Shown in pieces: positions 43,750 through 56,119 of a stretch of 64,000 bases of DNA. The number at the start of each line of letters is the position of its first letter. Position 1 is the stretch's first letter. Position numbers and translations under genes: made by a program. The stretch comes from JBOCEF01 sp050586345 (GTDB taxonomy: Bacteria; Pseudomonadota; Alphaproteobacteria; Rhodobacterales; Rhodobacteraceae): contig NZ_JBOCEF010000009.1 in the NCBI RefSeq assembly GCF_050586345.1, positions 1 through 64,000 on the forward strand, written 5' to 3'. The notes under the pieces are model-generated. The model saw only the letters and a program-made list of their open reading frames with translations, searched no databases and had not been told where the DNA came from.

Positions 43750-44367
43750 ATGACATTCTCCTCGCTCCGCGCAACGCTCCTGGGCCTCGCCGCCGCCATC
43801 GCCGCGTCTTCCGCCGCCGCGGCGCCCGTGACCATCGATTTCAACGGGCGCGCCGCGGATGGCACGTTCACGCGGACCACCGACACGACCTTCACCGAAG
43901 ACGGCTTCACCTTCACCGCCAACGGAGTCATCCAGAACATCGTCGACAACGACTTCAACGCCGCGCTGGCCCCCTTCGACGACGACCTCTACATGTTCAA
44001 CGGGTCCGGCGCGCAGCTGACGATCACCGCGACCTCCGGGGGGACCTTCAACTTCCTGGGCCTCGACTACGCGACGGCCTTCGACAGCGACGGCAGGCTG
44101 GAGTTCACCGGGGTCATCGCCGAGGGCGGCTCGGCCTATGACGCCGTCGACACCACCGCCAGCGCCCCGACCACCTATACCGCGACCGGCTACATGGGGC
44201 TGAGCAGCCTCACCATCAGCGCCATGGCCGACGGCACCTTCCCGATCTTCGACAACATCGTGCTCGAGGAAAACGCCATCGGCGCCTCGGACGTCCCCCT
44301 GCCCGCCGCCGCGCCGCTGCTGCTGGCCGGGCTGGGCGGCCTCGTCGCCCTGCGCCGCCGCCGCTGA
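43750..44367 (+). CDS. VPLPA-CTERM surface protein of unknown function
   Basis: 205 residues. The signal peptide MTFSSLRATLLGLAAAIAAS ends near AAA. The mature part, VTIDFNGRAADGTF then FTEDGFTFTANG and NFLGLDYATAF, looks like the beta-rich domain found in many PEP-CTERM-type proteins. Acidic patches (FDDDLYMFNG) could bind calcium. The tail is ASDVPLPAAAPLLLAGLGGL followed by LRRRR. AAGGATC precedes ATG 43750. Confidence 0.8.
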   Translation: MTFSSLRATLLGLAAAIAASSAAAAPVTIDFNGRAADGTFTRTTDTTFTEDGFTFTANGVIQNIVDNDFNAALAPFDDDLYMFNGSGAQLTITATSGGTFNFLGLDYATAFDSDGRLEFTGVIAEGGSAYDAVDTTASAPTTYTATGYMGLSSLTISAMADGTFPIFDNIVLEENAIGASDVPLPAAAPLLLAGLGGLVALRRRR

Positions 44368-44478
44368 CCGGCGCGCCCCCGCGCCCCGCCGCGCCCCGCC
44401 GCGCGGGAGGGGAGAGGGGCGCGCGCGGGGCATGGGACGGGGGCCGCGGCCCTTCTCCCCATCCCCCGCGCAGCACGC

Positions 44479-44515
44479 AAAAGGGCCGCGCCCCAGCCCG
44501 GGGCGCGGCCCTTTC
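44479..44515. terminator. Bidirectional terminator
   Basis: GGGCCGCGCCCC pairs with GGGGCGCGGCCC, with A-run before and T-run after. Confidence 0.8.
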
Positions 44516-44608
44516 CTGTCTCACCCGGCCCGAAGGCCGGCGCCGCTGCCCGCAGGCCCGCGGCGCAGCCCCGAGGGGCGCGCGGCTCAGCCCCGAGGGG
44601 CGAGCGGC

Positions 44609-44977
<369 letters not shown>

Positions 44978-45146
44978 GGCTCGGTCCTTTTCGCTCGCAG
45001 CCGGGCGCGGTCGCCGCGGCGGCTCGGCCCTGTCTCAAGGGCGTGATGTGGGGCCGCGGGCGCAGGGAACAAGGCCCCTGCCCGCGGATCGTAAGGCGTC
45101 CGGTTCAGCGCCCGCGCGGGCCCGTCACCCCGGCGTCACCCAGGCG

Positions 45147-45380
45147 TCACTCCGGCGCCTTGGTGGTCAGCGCCAGCGCGTGCAGCTCCCCGCCCATGCG
45201 GCCCTTCAGGGCGGCGTAGACGGCGCGCTGCTGCTGGACGCGGTTCATGCCGCGGAATTCCTCGGCCGTGACCGAGGCGGCGTAATGGTCGCCATCCCCG
45301 GCGAGATCGGTGATCTCCACGACGGCGCCCGGGAACGCCTCCTTGATCAGACGCTCGATCTCAGCCGCTTCCATGGCCAT
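45147..45380 (-). CDS. bolA: BolA family protein
   Basis: 77 residues, IERLIKEAFPGAVVEITDLAGDGDHY then VQQQRAVYAALKGRMGGELH, the class II KH-like BolA fold with its cluster-ligand His. It partners GrxD in iron-sulfur cluster transfer. The two genes are 169 bases apart on the same strand. AAGGGGG lies before the start; the second ATG six bases in could also be used. Confidence 0.93.
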   Translation of the reverse strand: MAMEAAEIERLIKEAFPGAVVEITDLAGDGDHYAASVTAEEFRGMNRVQQQRAVYAALKGRMGGELHALALTTKAPE

Positions 45381-45518
45381 GGGCCGCCCCCTTGATTGGT
45401 TTCAGGTCGTCTGTTTCGGGATGTAGCTTCCGCCGGGGCCCGACGCAAGCCGCGGGCCCGCGCCGAGACCCCGCCAGGCCCCCACCAGGACCCCGGCGCA
45501 GGCCCGGACGCCGCCCCC

Positions 45519-46748
45519 TCAGTCGAAGCTGCGGAAGCCCTTGCCGCGGTTCAGGCGGATCTTGTTGAAGATGTCCTCGCCCTTGTGGCGCACCGCCTTC
45601 AGCCCCGGAACGCTCCAGGCGTCCCGCTCGCGCAGGATGCGGTTGTAGACCTTCATGTTGTCCCGCCAGGTGTAGTGGATCCAGTGATCCATCACCGCGA
45701 AGACCGAGCTCTGGTTGTCGCCCGAGATCTTCAGCCCGTGCGCGTCGTGGAACCATTCGCCCACCAGCACGTCGTCAAGCTGCACGTCCACCCAGTTCAC
45801 GTCGCGTTTCTCGAGCCCGTTATGCCCGATCACCTGCTTGGAGCCGGGCGAGGAGGGGCCGAAATTCTCGCCCAGCTTGTCGAGCACGTCGTTCTCGCGG
45901 CTCACGATGTTGAAGAACCACGGGGTCACGTCCGTCCCCTCGGCGCGCAGCGTGGTCAGCAGCGACATCATCAGCTGCGCCTCCAGCACCTTCTCCGCCC
46001 CCGCCAGGATCACCACCCGGTCGACCCGGTCCAGCGTTTCGGTCCAGGCCCCCGGCGTCAGCCTGCCGTCCACCATCGCGCCGAGGTCCGAGAGCGGCGA
46101 GGCCGCCATCGCCAGCGCCCGCACCACCACCCGGCTGCCGAGCGAGTGGCAGAACAGGTCCACCTTGCGGTCCAGCACCGTGGTCAGGATCTCCAGCGTG
46201 CACAGAAGCTGCCAGGCCGCGTCCTCGGCGTTGCGATACGCCTTGGCGTAGAAATTCATCCCGTGATCGAAGAGGGACGAGAAGAACCCCGGGTTCGAAT
46301 ACCAGCCGAAGCCGATGCACAGCCCCTCGGCCCCGCCATCACCTTCGGCGAAGCCGAGGCCCAGCGGCCAGCTCGTCGAATGCGCCTTCATCTCGCGCAG
46401 CTCGTCATGCTCCTCGAAATGATAGAGGCGCGCATGGGGGTTGTCGGCCTTGTGGTGATGCGGCGGGCGCATCACCACGCTCGCCGGGTCGAACTGGAAG
46501 CCGTGGACCATCACCGTCACCGGCTTGTCCGCGGGCAGCTTCGCCGCCTCGACCGAGAGCGATTTTTCAAGGTAGCGCCAGAGCGGGTCGCCCGGCCGCG
46601 GGCGCGCGCCGCGCAGGTACTTGTCCATCCGCCCCTCGCCGCGCGAGTCCTTGCCGCGGCGGGACGAGAATTCCTCGGGCGAAATGTTGCCCGCCTGGTC
46701 GGGGGCGTAGGTCCCGTCCCCCAGCACCGAAAGCCTGATGATCGACAT
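45519..46748 (-). CDS. Alpha/beta hydrolase
   Basis: 409 residues. VTVMVHGFQFDP is the oxyanion-side motif and VDLFCHSLGSRVVVRAL holds the nucleophile Ser in an S-x-x-G variant of the G-x-S-x-G elbow (H-S-L-G). The rest, including YLTWR-type aromatic segments near the end, is unassigned. No signal peptide, so cytosolic. GGAGG six bases before ATG 46748 fixes the start. It separates bolA from purL. Substrate unknown. Confidence 0.72.
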   Translation of the reverse strand: MSIIRLSVLGDGTYAPDQAGNISPEEFSSRRGKDSRGEGRMDKYLRGARPRPGDPLWRYLEKSLSVEAAKLPADKPVTVMVHGFQFDPASVVMRPPHHHKADNPHARLYHFEEHDELREMKAHSTSWPLGLGFAEGDGGAEGLCIGFGWYSNPGFFSSLFDHGMNFYAKAYRNAEDAAWQLLCTLEILTTVLDRKVDLFCHSLGSRVVVRALAMAASPLSDLGAMVDGRLTPGAWTETLDRVDRVVILAGAEKVLEAQLMMSLLTTLRAEGTDVTPWFFNIVSRENDVLDKLGENFGPSSPGSKQVIGHNGLEKRDVNWVDVQLDDVLVGEWFHDAHGLKISGDNQSSVFAVMDHWIHYTWRDNMKVYNRILRERDAWSVPGLKAVRHKGEDIFNKIRLNRGKGFRSFD

Positions 46749-46857
46749 GCGCTCCTCCCGAGCCATAGGCGCGGCGCTTCAGGCCGCGTGGAATGGCAAG
46801 GATGCTACGCCCATGGGCGGCGCGCGGACAACCGGCGGCGGGCGGGAAAGGGCGCGG

Positions 46858-47322
46858 TCAGGCGAGGCGCAGCGGCGTCTCGGGACCGTGGTGGTCCACC
46901 CCCGCGGCGATCACCGGGATCGGACGGGACAGCCCGCCGAACGCGGCCCAGAGCGCGGCGATCCAGTCGAGGGCGACCCGGGTGATCACCTCGTTCACGT
47001 CGAACGCCTGGTCGAACGGGTCGAACATCGGGACGTCGGGGACGAGGACGCCGCTTTCGAACCGCACGCCGAACAGGTCGCGATGCGCCGCGACGGCCTT
47101 GTTCAGCGCGTGGAGGTCCGGCCCGTCCAGATGCGCCGCCACGTCGAACATCCCCTCCGGGTCCTGGGGAACATGCACCAGGATCGACAGCCCCCGCGCC
47201 GCCTCGGGCAGGTCCCGCGACAGGCCCCGCAGCTTCTCCAGCGCCGCGCCCGAATGGGCGTCGAGGATCCCGCGCAGCGCCGCGCGATAGCGCGCCTCGT
47301 CCATCTCGCCGCCGTCGATCAT
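46858..47322 (-). CDS. Conserved protein of unknown function (possibly DUF6389)
   Basis: 154 residues, MIDGGEMDEARYRAALRGIL at the start, with FDVAAHLDGPDLHALNKAVA and MFDPFDQAFDVNEVITRVAL. The pattern reminds me of the DUF6389 family, at low confidence. Cytosolic. GGGGAGAA precedes ATG 47322. It lies downstream of purL across a terminator. Confidence 0.6.
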   Translation of the reverse strand: MIDGGEMDEARYRAALRGILDAHSGAALEKLRGLSRDLPEAARGLSILVHVPQDPEGMFDVAAHLDGPDLHALNKAVAAHRDLFGVRFESGVLVPDVPMFDPFDQAFDVNEVITRVALDWIAALWAAFGGLSRPIPVIAAGVDHHGPETPLRLA

Positions 47323-47396
47323 GCCGGTTCTCCCCTCTCGTCCGCGCAGCATCGCCGCGGCCCGGCCCACGTGCAAGCGCCCCCCGCAAACGACGA

Positions 47397-47426
47397 CGCC
47401 CTCCCGCGATCTCTCGCGGGAGGGCG
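47397..47426 (-). terminator. Perfect 13-bp hairpin downstream of purL
   Basis: CGCCCTCCCGCGA pairs with TCGCGGGAGGGCG around TCTC. The following U-run is poor, so termination may be partial. Confidence 0.6.
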
Positions 47427-47485
47427 CCTTGTCCGCCGTCACGGTCCGCCGTCGCGGTCCGCCATCGGTGGGCGGCGTGGGGCCG

Positions 47486-49675
<2,190 letters not shown>

Positions 49676-50070
49676 TGGCAGGTCCTCTGCGTGCGCGGAC
49701 GCGCGCCTTGTAGCGGAGGTTGGCCCGCGTGGCGAGGGGGGAGGGGGCGCCGAACGGCCCGTAATCGCGCCGAAGCCGCGGCGGATGCGCCCGAACGGGG
49801 CCGCCGGCGCGGGTTTCGGGCGCCCGGGGGGGCGCGGCGGGGGCGAATCGAACGGGCTCATCCGACCTGCCCGGGCGCCGCCGCGCCCCGCGCGGCGCGG
49901 GACGCCGAGCGGGGGGCCCTGCGCCCCCCCGAGGCGGCCCGCCCCCGGCCCGCGCATCCGCCTTCCCCCAAGGCGCCCCTTGCACCGCCCCCAAAACCAA
50001 GGGAGACTTACGATCCGGGCGCAGCACCTTCCGCCCCCGGCCGACAAGGCGTTGGGAGGCGCCGCGAACC
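49676..50070. other. Intergenic region, GC-rich
   Basis: A 395-base divergent spacer between purL and the DMT transporter gene. No gene or strong element is seen. Confidence 0.5.
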
Positions 50071-51099
50071 ATGACCGCACCCCGCCCCGACGCCGCGCCC
50101 GATGACGCCGCCCGCCATGACGCCGACGGCGTGCCCCTCGCCACCGGCGCGCCCGTCCCGGCGCCCAACCCCGACACGGGCGCGGACGCACCCGCAGACC
50201 CGGCGGCCCCCAGCGCCCCGAACCCGCTGCTCGGCTACGCCGCCATCATCTTCGCCGTCGCCATCTGGGCCGGCTGGATCGTCGCCACCCGCGACCAGGT
50301 CGGCGCCTTCTCGCCCCTCGACCTCTCGCTCGTCCGCTACGGCCTGCCCGCGCTGATCCTCGCGCCCATCTGGCTGAAGAAGGGCATCGTCCCGAAGGGA
50401 GAGGACTGGCGCCTCCTCGCCATCATGACCATCGGCTGGGGCGGGGGGTTCGTGATGCTGACCGCCAAGGGGCTGGAGACGGTCCCCGCCTCGCTGTTCG
50501 GGCCGATGGTGCCCGCCACCCTGCCCCTCTTCGTCGCCATCTGGGACCGCTTCGTCGAGGATGTGCGCATCCACGCCCAGCGCGGCGTCGGCCTCGCGCT
50601 CATCCTCGCCTCCATCGCGCTCACGCTCGGGCCGGGACTGGCGGGCGGCCCGCCGGGGGTGCTGCAGGGCGCGCCGTACCTCGCGCTCGCCGCCGCCGGG
50701 TGGGCCGCCTTCACCATCGCCTTCCGGCGCACCTCGCTCTCGGGCCTCGAGGCGACGGCCTATGTGTGCCTGTGGTCCTCGCCCTTCCTGCTGATCGCGG
50801 CGCTGATCGAGGGGACGCACCTGGCCGACGCCGCCCCCCTGACCCTCCTCTGGGTGGCGCTGAGCCAGGCGGTCCTCTCGGGCATCGGCGCGGTGGCGGG
50901 CTTCGCCTACGCGGTGCGCCATCTCGGGGCCGCGCGCACCTCCTCCTTCACCTCGCTGGTGCCGATGGGGGCCGCGGCGGGGGGCTGGCTGTTCCTGGGG
51001 GAAGAGGTCGGGCCGCTCGGCTGGGCGGCGGTGGTCTTCGCCTGCCTCGGCGTCGCGGCGGTGAACGGGGTGTTCGCGGGGGCGTTCGGGCGGCGCTGA
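50071..51099 (+). CDS. DMT/EamA-family transporter
   Basis: 342 residues. A Pro/Ala/Asp-rich cytosolic leader of ~50 residues is followed by ten predicted helices in two EamA repeats: GYAAIIFAVAIWAGWIVATR then VPASLFGPMVPATLPLFVAI (first), WAAFTIAFRR and SSFTSLVPMGAAAGGWLFLG (second). It probably exports a small metabolite. The substrate cannot be told. GGGAGG lies 13 bases before the ATG. Confidence 0.9.
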   Translation: MTAPRPDAAPDDAARHDADGVPLATGAPVPAPNPDTGADAPADPAAPSAPNPLLGYAAIIFAVAIWAGWIVATRDQVGAFSPLDLSLVRYGLPALILAPIWLKKGIVPKGEDWRLLAIMTIGWGGGFVMLTAKGLETVPASLFGPMVPATLPLFVAIWDRFVEDVRIHAQRGVGLALILASIALTLGPGLAGGPPGVLQGAPYLALAAAGWAAFTIAFRRTSLSGLEATAYVCLWSSPFLLIAALIEGTHLADAAPLTLLWVALSQAVLSGIGAVAGFAYAVRHLGAARTSSFTSLVPMGAAAGGWLFLGEEVGPLGWAAVVFACLGVAAVNGVFAGAFGRR

Positions 51100-51433
51100 G
51101 GGGCGCGCGCCCGCCGCTCACGCCCCGGCGACGGGCAAGCAAGAGACCTTCATTTTTCTGCGCATCGCGAAGCAAAACCTTTGCCCGGCCCCGGCGGCGG
51201 CGCGCGGGCGCCCCGGCGGGCCGCGCCTCAACCCCCTGCCCCGACACGGGTTTCAACCGCAGACCCCGCCCCGCTCGCCCCGCCCCGCGCCCCCGGCCCC
51301 GCCGCAATGCGCCGCATTAACCCGCGCTTTTCGCGGGCCGCCGCGGCGTCTATACACCCCTTCGAAACATATCCCTGCCGTCCGGGGGCCCATCCCGGCG
51401 GCGCACACCCTTCCTGGGCGAGGAGAAGTCATC
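51100..51433. promoter_or_regulatory. Upstream region of gap
   Basis: CCCGCG (51321-51326) and CGCGGG (51332-51337) form a dyad. TATACA at 51351-51356 is a probable -10 box, with the dyad over the -35 position. An AT-richer patch is at 51140-51180. Confidence 0.45.
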
Positions 51434-52435
<1,002 letters not shown>

Positions 52436-52461
52436 TTTCTTCGCCCTCGGCGTTGAACTCA

Positions 52462-52496
52462 AGGCCCCGGGAGCGGAAGCTTCCGGGGCTTTTTCT
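52462..52496 (+). terminator. Terminator of gap
   Basis: GCCCCGG and CCGGGGC flank GGAAGCTTCC-containing loop and are followed by TTTTTCTTT. Confidence 0.85.
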
Positions 52497-52513
52497 TTGT
52501 TGGATGGACAGTC

Positions 52514-53425
52514 ATGCCTTACCTCGTCGCCCGCGTGTCCTGGATGCCGGAATACCGTTCGGAACACGAAGCCAGCTGGGGCCTGCAAAGGTACGTCTCC
52601 GAAAACAACCGTCCTTATGAGAGCCTGAATTTCCTCAGGCGAGCGGACGGCCGCTTTCATGGATACATCGTCCACAAGGGCGACGCGGGCGGCGCCCCCG
52701 GAAATCTAGAAGTCAGCAAGCTGGGCGCGGCCCGCACGGATGATGCGGCCGAGGATGTGACGGTCATCTTCTGCGCGCGCTCCGAGGCCGCGAAAGAGCT
52801 CCGGGTGGTCGGCGCCTACCTGAATTCGACGGTTTTCAGATCTCCGAAGATCGAACGCGACGAACTGGGACGCGAATGGATCGTCAGGGCGATCAGCCCG
52901 CGCGCGGTGCTGATCCCGGAGCCGGACCGTCATTTCGCGATGCCTCGCGGCAAGGGGGCGTTCGGCCAGTCCGACGTGTGGTATGGCCTGCAGGGCGAGG
53001 ACCACGCCGAACTGCGCCGACAGCTGGACGACTGGCTCGCGACCTTCGCGGCGAGCGCTTCGGACGCGCAGGCGGCCGCGGCCCCATCGCCGGGGAGCGC
53101 CGCGTTCGAGGAAAGGCGGCGACGGTCCTGGGCGGCGCATTGGGAAGGCAGGGCGCGGACGGCGGGCCTTCTGGACACTCTCGGACATCGTTGCGCGGCC
53201 TGCGGCTATGAAGTCGCCGAAGACCGGCGTGATGTCTGGGGAAGCGGGATCGAAGCGCATCACCTCGTCCCCTGGTCATCGATGGAGGATGGCGCACGCC
53301 GCACGCTGCGGGCCGACGACTTCGCGCCGCTCTGCGCCCTGTGTCACCGCGCCATTCATCGCACGCCCGATCCCGGAGACGTCACGGGCTTTGCGCGCCG
53401 CTGGTTCCCCGACCAGACCGATTGA
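52514..53425 (+). CDS. HNH endonuclease with an N-terminal sensor-like domain
   Basis: 303 residues. The C-terminal ~100 form an HNH nuclease: zinc-type CAAC (residue ~231), IEAHHLVPW with the catalytic His, and LCALCHRAIHR. The first ~170 residues contain WIVRAISPRAVLIPE and VVGAYLNSTVFRSPK, which recall a PUA/EVE-like module that reads modified bases in type IV restriction proteins (inference). The codon use looks less GC-biased than neighbours. No methyltransferase is adjacent. The Shine-Dalgarno is weak. Confidence 0.78.
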   Translation: MPYLVARVSWMPEYRSEHEASWGLQRYVSENNRPYESLNFLRRADGRFHGYIVHKGDAGGAPGNLEVSKLGAARTDDAAEDVTVIFCARSEAAKELRVVGAYLNSTVFRSPKIERDELGREWIVRAISPRAVLIPEPDRHFAMPRGKGAFGQSDVWYGLQGEDHAELRRQLDDWLATFAASASDAQAAAAPSPGSAAFEERRRRSWAAHWEGRARTAGLLDTLGHRCAACGYEVAEDRRDVWGSGIEAHHLVPWSSMEDGARRTLRADDFAPLCALCHRAIHRTPDPGDVTGFARRWFPDQTD

Positions 53426-53455
53426 AAAGGCCCGGAGCATCGCTCCGGGCCTTTC
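53425..53455. terminator. Bidirectional terminator
   Basis: GGCCCGGAGC pairs with GCTCCGGGCC, AAAA before and TTT after, between convergent genes. Confidence 0.85.
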
Positions 53456-53478
53456 GCTTTTCCGCGTCGCGCGCCGCC

Positions 53479-54906
53479 TTACTTCGGCGCGTCCGGCCAG
53501 GCCGTCGGATCGGTGTCGAGATCCGGGAACGCCGCCGGATCGAAGACCGGCTTCTTCACGCCCGCCGCCAGTTGGCCGCGGAAATCGTCGATCACCCGCA
53601 GCGCCGTCGGGAACAGCATCATCAGCGCCAGCAGGTTCACCACCGCCAGGATGCCCATCATCGGGTCCGAGAAGCTGAACACCGCCGTCGCCCCCGGCGC
53701 CGTCGCCCCCAGGAACACGATCCCCACGATCGCCAGCCGCAAGACATGCAGCGCCATCGGGTTGCCGGTCATGAAGGTCAGCGCGTTCTCGCCCAGGTAG
53801 TAGTTGTACATGATCGACGAGAAGCTGAAGAGCAGGATGGCCACGGTCAGGTAATACTGCACCCATTCCCCAAGATGCCCCACCAGCGACTGCTGCGTCA
53901 GCGCCACGCCGTCCACGCCCTCGGCCCCGGCCACGTAGACGTCGCCCAGCAGGATCATGAAGGCCGTGCACGAACAGATCAGCATCGTGTCGATGAAGAC
54001 CGAGAAACTCTGGGTGATGCCCTGGCTCACCGGGTGCTTCACGTAAGCCGTCGCCGCCACGTTGGGGGCCGAGCCCAGCCCCGCCTCGTTCGAGAAGAGG
54101 CCGCGCCGCAGGCCCTGCGCGATGGCCGCGCCCATGCCGCCGCCGACGGCCTGCTCGAACCCGAAGGCGTTGGCCACGATGTCGTAGATCACCCCCGGCA
54201 GCGAGGTGATGTTGATCAGGATGATCACCACCGCCAGCGCGATGTACATGAAGGCCATCACCGGGATGATCACGTCCGCCGCCTTGGCGATGCGGTGGAT
54301 GCCGCCATAGACGATCACGCCGGTCAGAATGGCGAGGGCGATCCCGGTCCAGAGCCGCGGGATCTCCATCGAATCCAGCGCCGCGCCCGCCACCGTGTTG
54401 CCCTGGAAAGCGTTGAACCCGATGGCGAAGGACGCGATCAGGCACACCGCGTAGGTGATGGCGAGCCAGCGGTATTTCTCGCCCAGCCCGTGGATGATCG
54501 ACCGCGCCGGGCCGCCGCGATAGTCGCCGTTCTCCTCGGTGCGCTTGTAAAGCTGCGCCAGCGTCGCCTCGATCAGCGCCGAGCACATGCCCACGAGGGC
54601 GATGGCCCACATCCAGAACACCGCGCCGGGCCCGCCGGCGGTGATCGCCACCGCGACGCCCGCGATGTTGCCGCCGCCCACGCGCCCGCCGACCGAGACG
54701 AACAGCGCCTCGCGCGCGCTGATCTTGGTCGGATCGTTGCTCTCGTCATCGCCCGTCAGGACGCTGAACATGCGCTTGAAGAAGCGCAGCTGGATGAAGC
54801 CCGAGGCGACGGTGAAAAACACGCCGAGCACGACCAGGAAGGGCACCAGCGCCCAGCCCCATGTCAGGTCGTTGATGACGCTGAATATCGAGTCGAGAAA
54901 TCCCAT
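53479..54906 (-). CDS. Sodium:alanine/glycine symporter (AGCS family)
   Basis: 475 residues, about eleven predicted helices. It has VSVGGRVGGGNIAGVAVAIT, WMWAIALVGMCSALIEATLA, RGLFSNEAGLGSAPNVAATA (the family signature) and TMLICSCTAFMIL. It imports alanine or glycine with sodium. GGAG precedes ATG 54906. An inverted repeat at 54963-55007 covers its likely promoter. Confidence 0.93.
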   Translation of the reverse strand: MGFLDSIFSVINDLTWGWALVPFLVVLGVFFTVASGFIQLRFFKRMFSVLTGDDESNDPTKISAREALFVSVGGRVGGGNIAGVAVAITAGGPGAVFWMWAIALVGMCSALIEATLAQLYKRTEENGDYRGGPARSIIHGLGEKYRWLAITYAVCLIASFAIGFNAFQGNTVAGAALDSMEIPRLWTGIALAILTGVIVYGGIHRIAKAADVIIPVMAFMYIALAVVIILINITSLPGVIYDIVANAFGFEQAVGGGMGAAIAQGLRRGLFSNEAGLGSAPNVAATAYVKHPVSQGITQSFSVFIDTMLICSCTAFMILLGDVYVAGAEGVDGVALTQQSLVGHLGEWVQYYLTVAILLFSFSSIMYNYYLGENALTFMTGNPMALHVLRLAIVGIVFLGATAPGATAVFSFSDPMMGILAVVNLLALMMLFPTALRVIDDFRGQLAAGVKKPVFDPAAFPDLDTDPTAWPDAPK

Positions 54907-54962
54907 GCTTGCGCTCCGGTTGTCGAACTTGGGGAAAAAGGGGAAGATACGCCACGCAGAAG

Positions 54963-55007
54963 AGAAAATGTTAACAGTGCGAAATAAATTAGCACTCGAA
55001 CATTTCT
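54963..55007. promoter_or_regulatory. Long imperfect inverted repeat in an AT-rich promoter region
   Basis: AGTGC (54976-54980) and GCACT (54992-54996) plus outer arms AGAAAATGTT (54963-54972) and AACATTTCT (54999-55007) share one axis. It lies 57 bases upstream of the symporter start. Operator or 5' leader hairpin. Confidence 0.4.
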
Positions 55008-55115
55008 GCAGCGGGACGCGGCAAGTTTCGCTGCGCTGCAACACGCGCACGCGGCGCGCGAGCGCGCACGCGAAGGGCGGCCGGGCCGGTTGCGCCCGGG
55101 CGTCGACGAGGCGCC

Positions 55116-55175
55116 TTGCGCCGGGAGGCGTTGCGCCGGGAGGCGTTGCGCCGGGAGGCGTTGCGCCGGGACGGC
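55116..55175. repeat. 15-bp tandem repeat, three perfect and one partial copy
   Basis: The unit TTGCGCCGGGAGGCG begins at 55116, 55131 and 55146, with a diverged fourth at 55161. Confidence 0.9.
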
Positions 55176-55388
55176 GCCGGGGCGCGTTGCGCTGGATCAA
55201 GGCGCGGCGCGCGGCGCGGGTGTAAAAAAGACGCCCCCGCCGCGCGGCGGCCCTGCGTAACCCGGTCGCCTTGCCCCGCCCCGCGCCGCGGCGCAGGGAA
55301 GGCGCCGACCGCCTCGCGGCCGACCGCCCCCCCGCATCCCGGGGCGGCCCGTCCCGGATGCGTCCATCCCCGGGGCGTCCCGCTCCCC

Positions 55389-55502
55389 GCGCGCCCCGCC
55401 GGGCGTGAGGCACCGCCGCGCGCCCCGCGGGGCGCGATGCTCCCCGCGCGCCCCGCCGGGCGTGATGCACCGCTGCGCGCCCATCAGGGCGCGACGCCCC
55501 CG
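55389..55502. repeat. 28-29-bp imperfect repeat with internal dyad, four copies
   Basis: GCGCGCCC(C) begins at 55389, 55418, 55446 and 55475. Each copy contains CCCC-GCC-GGGC-type dyad symmetry followed by GA-x-GC. There are no unique spacers, so it is not a CRISPR array. Confidence 0.7.
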
Positions 55503-55601
55503 CCCCCGCGCGGGACCAGACATCGCCGCGCCCCGCGCGCGGCCCGACGATCCACCGCCGCCGCCCCGCGCGCCGCGCGGTCCAAGGCCCCGGAGACGCC
55601 C

Positions 55602-55913
55602 ATGCCCGCCTCTCACCTCCCCCCCTCCGGCTACGGCCACGCGCCCGAACACGCCGCCGACATGCCCGGTTGGGGCGCGATCATCTCGGGCCTGATGCCC
55701 GACCTGCATTGCCGCCGCTGCGACTCCCCGCGCTGGGAGCTCGCGCACCCGGACGAGCCGGACGTGATCGTGGGCCTGACCTATCACCGCCTGCCGCAGA
55801 TGCAGCCCGAGGGCTTCACCGACTGCGTGCCGCTGATCTGCGCGCAATGCGGCGGGGTGGAGCTGTTCTCGAAGGATCACCTGCTGCGCTGGTGGCGATC
55901 GCGCCAGAGCTGA
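55602..55913 (+). CDS. Small zinc-ribbon protein
   Basis: 103 residues. LHCRRCDSPRWEL and LICAQCGGVELFSKDHLLRW give two CxxC knuckles about 42 residues apart, a zinc ribbon. No signal peptide. The function is unknown; binding of protein or nucleic acid is typical of such ribbons. GGAG lies 7 bases before ATG 55602. It precedes marC in the same direction by 206 bases. Confidence 0.75.
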   Translation: MPASHLPPSGYGHAPEHAADMPGWGAIISGLMPDLHCRRCDSPRWELAHPDEPDVIVGLTYHRLPQMQPEGFTDCVPLICAQCGGVELFSKDHLLRWWRSRQS

Positions 55914-56119
55914 GCGGCGCCCCGCGCCCCCTCAGCCCCGCGCCCCCTCCGCGGACGCCCGCCCTGCACGGCCCTGCCGGGTCCCCGCCGCACGCGCCAC
56001 CCGCACGCCCTCCGCCGCCCGCCGGGACCGGCCCCGCCGCCGGACGCCGCGCCCGGCGCGCCGCAGGATGCGCCCCCGCCTCGCCCGCCGACCGTCGCCC
56101 GCCGCCCGGAGAGTTCCCC

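Larger units (their letters stand above)
55008..55601. other. Intergenic repeat-rich region
   Basis: About 590 bases of very GC-rich DNA containing two tandem repeat blocks (55116-55175 and 55389-55502). No gene is supported on either strand. Confidence 0.6.

Noticed and set aside
54907..55010. Glycine riboswitch before the symporter
   Set aside because: The conserved glycine-aptamer core was not found. Only an inverted repeat is present.
55389..55502. Possible CRISPR array (repeat of about 29 bp)
   Set aside because: The copies are directly joined without spacers and no cas gene is present.
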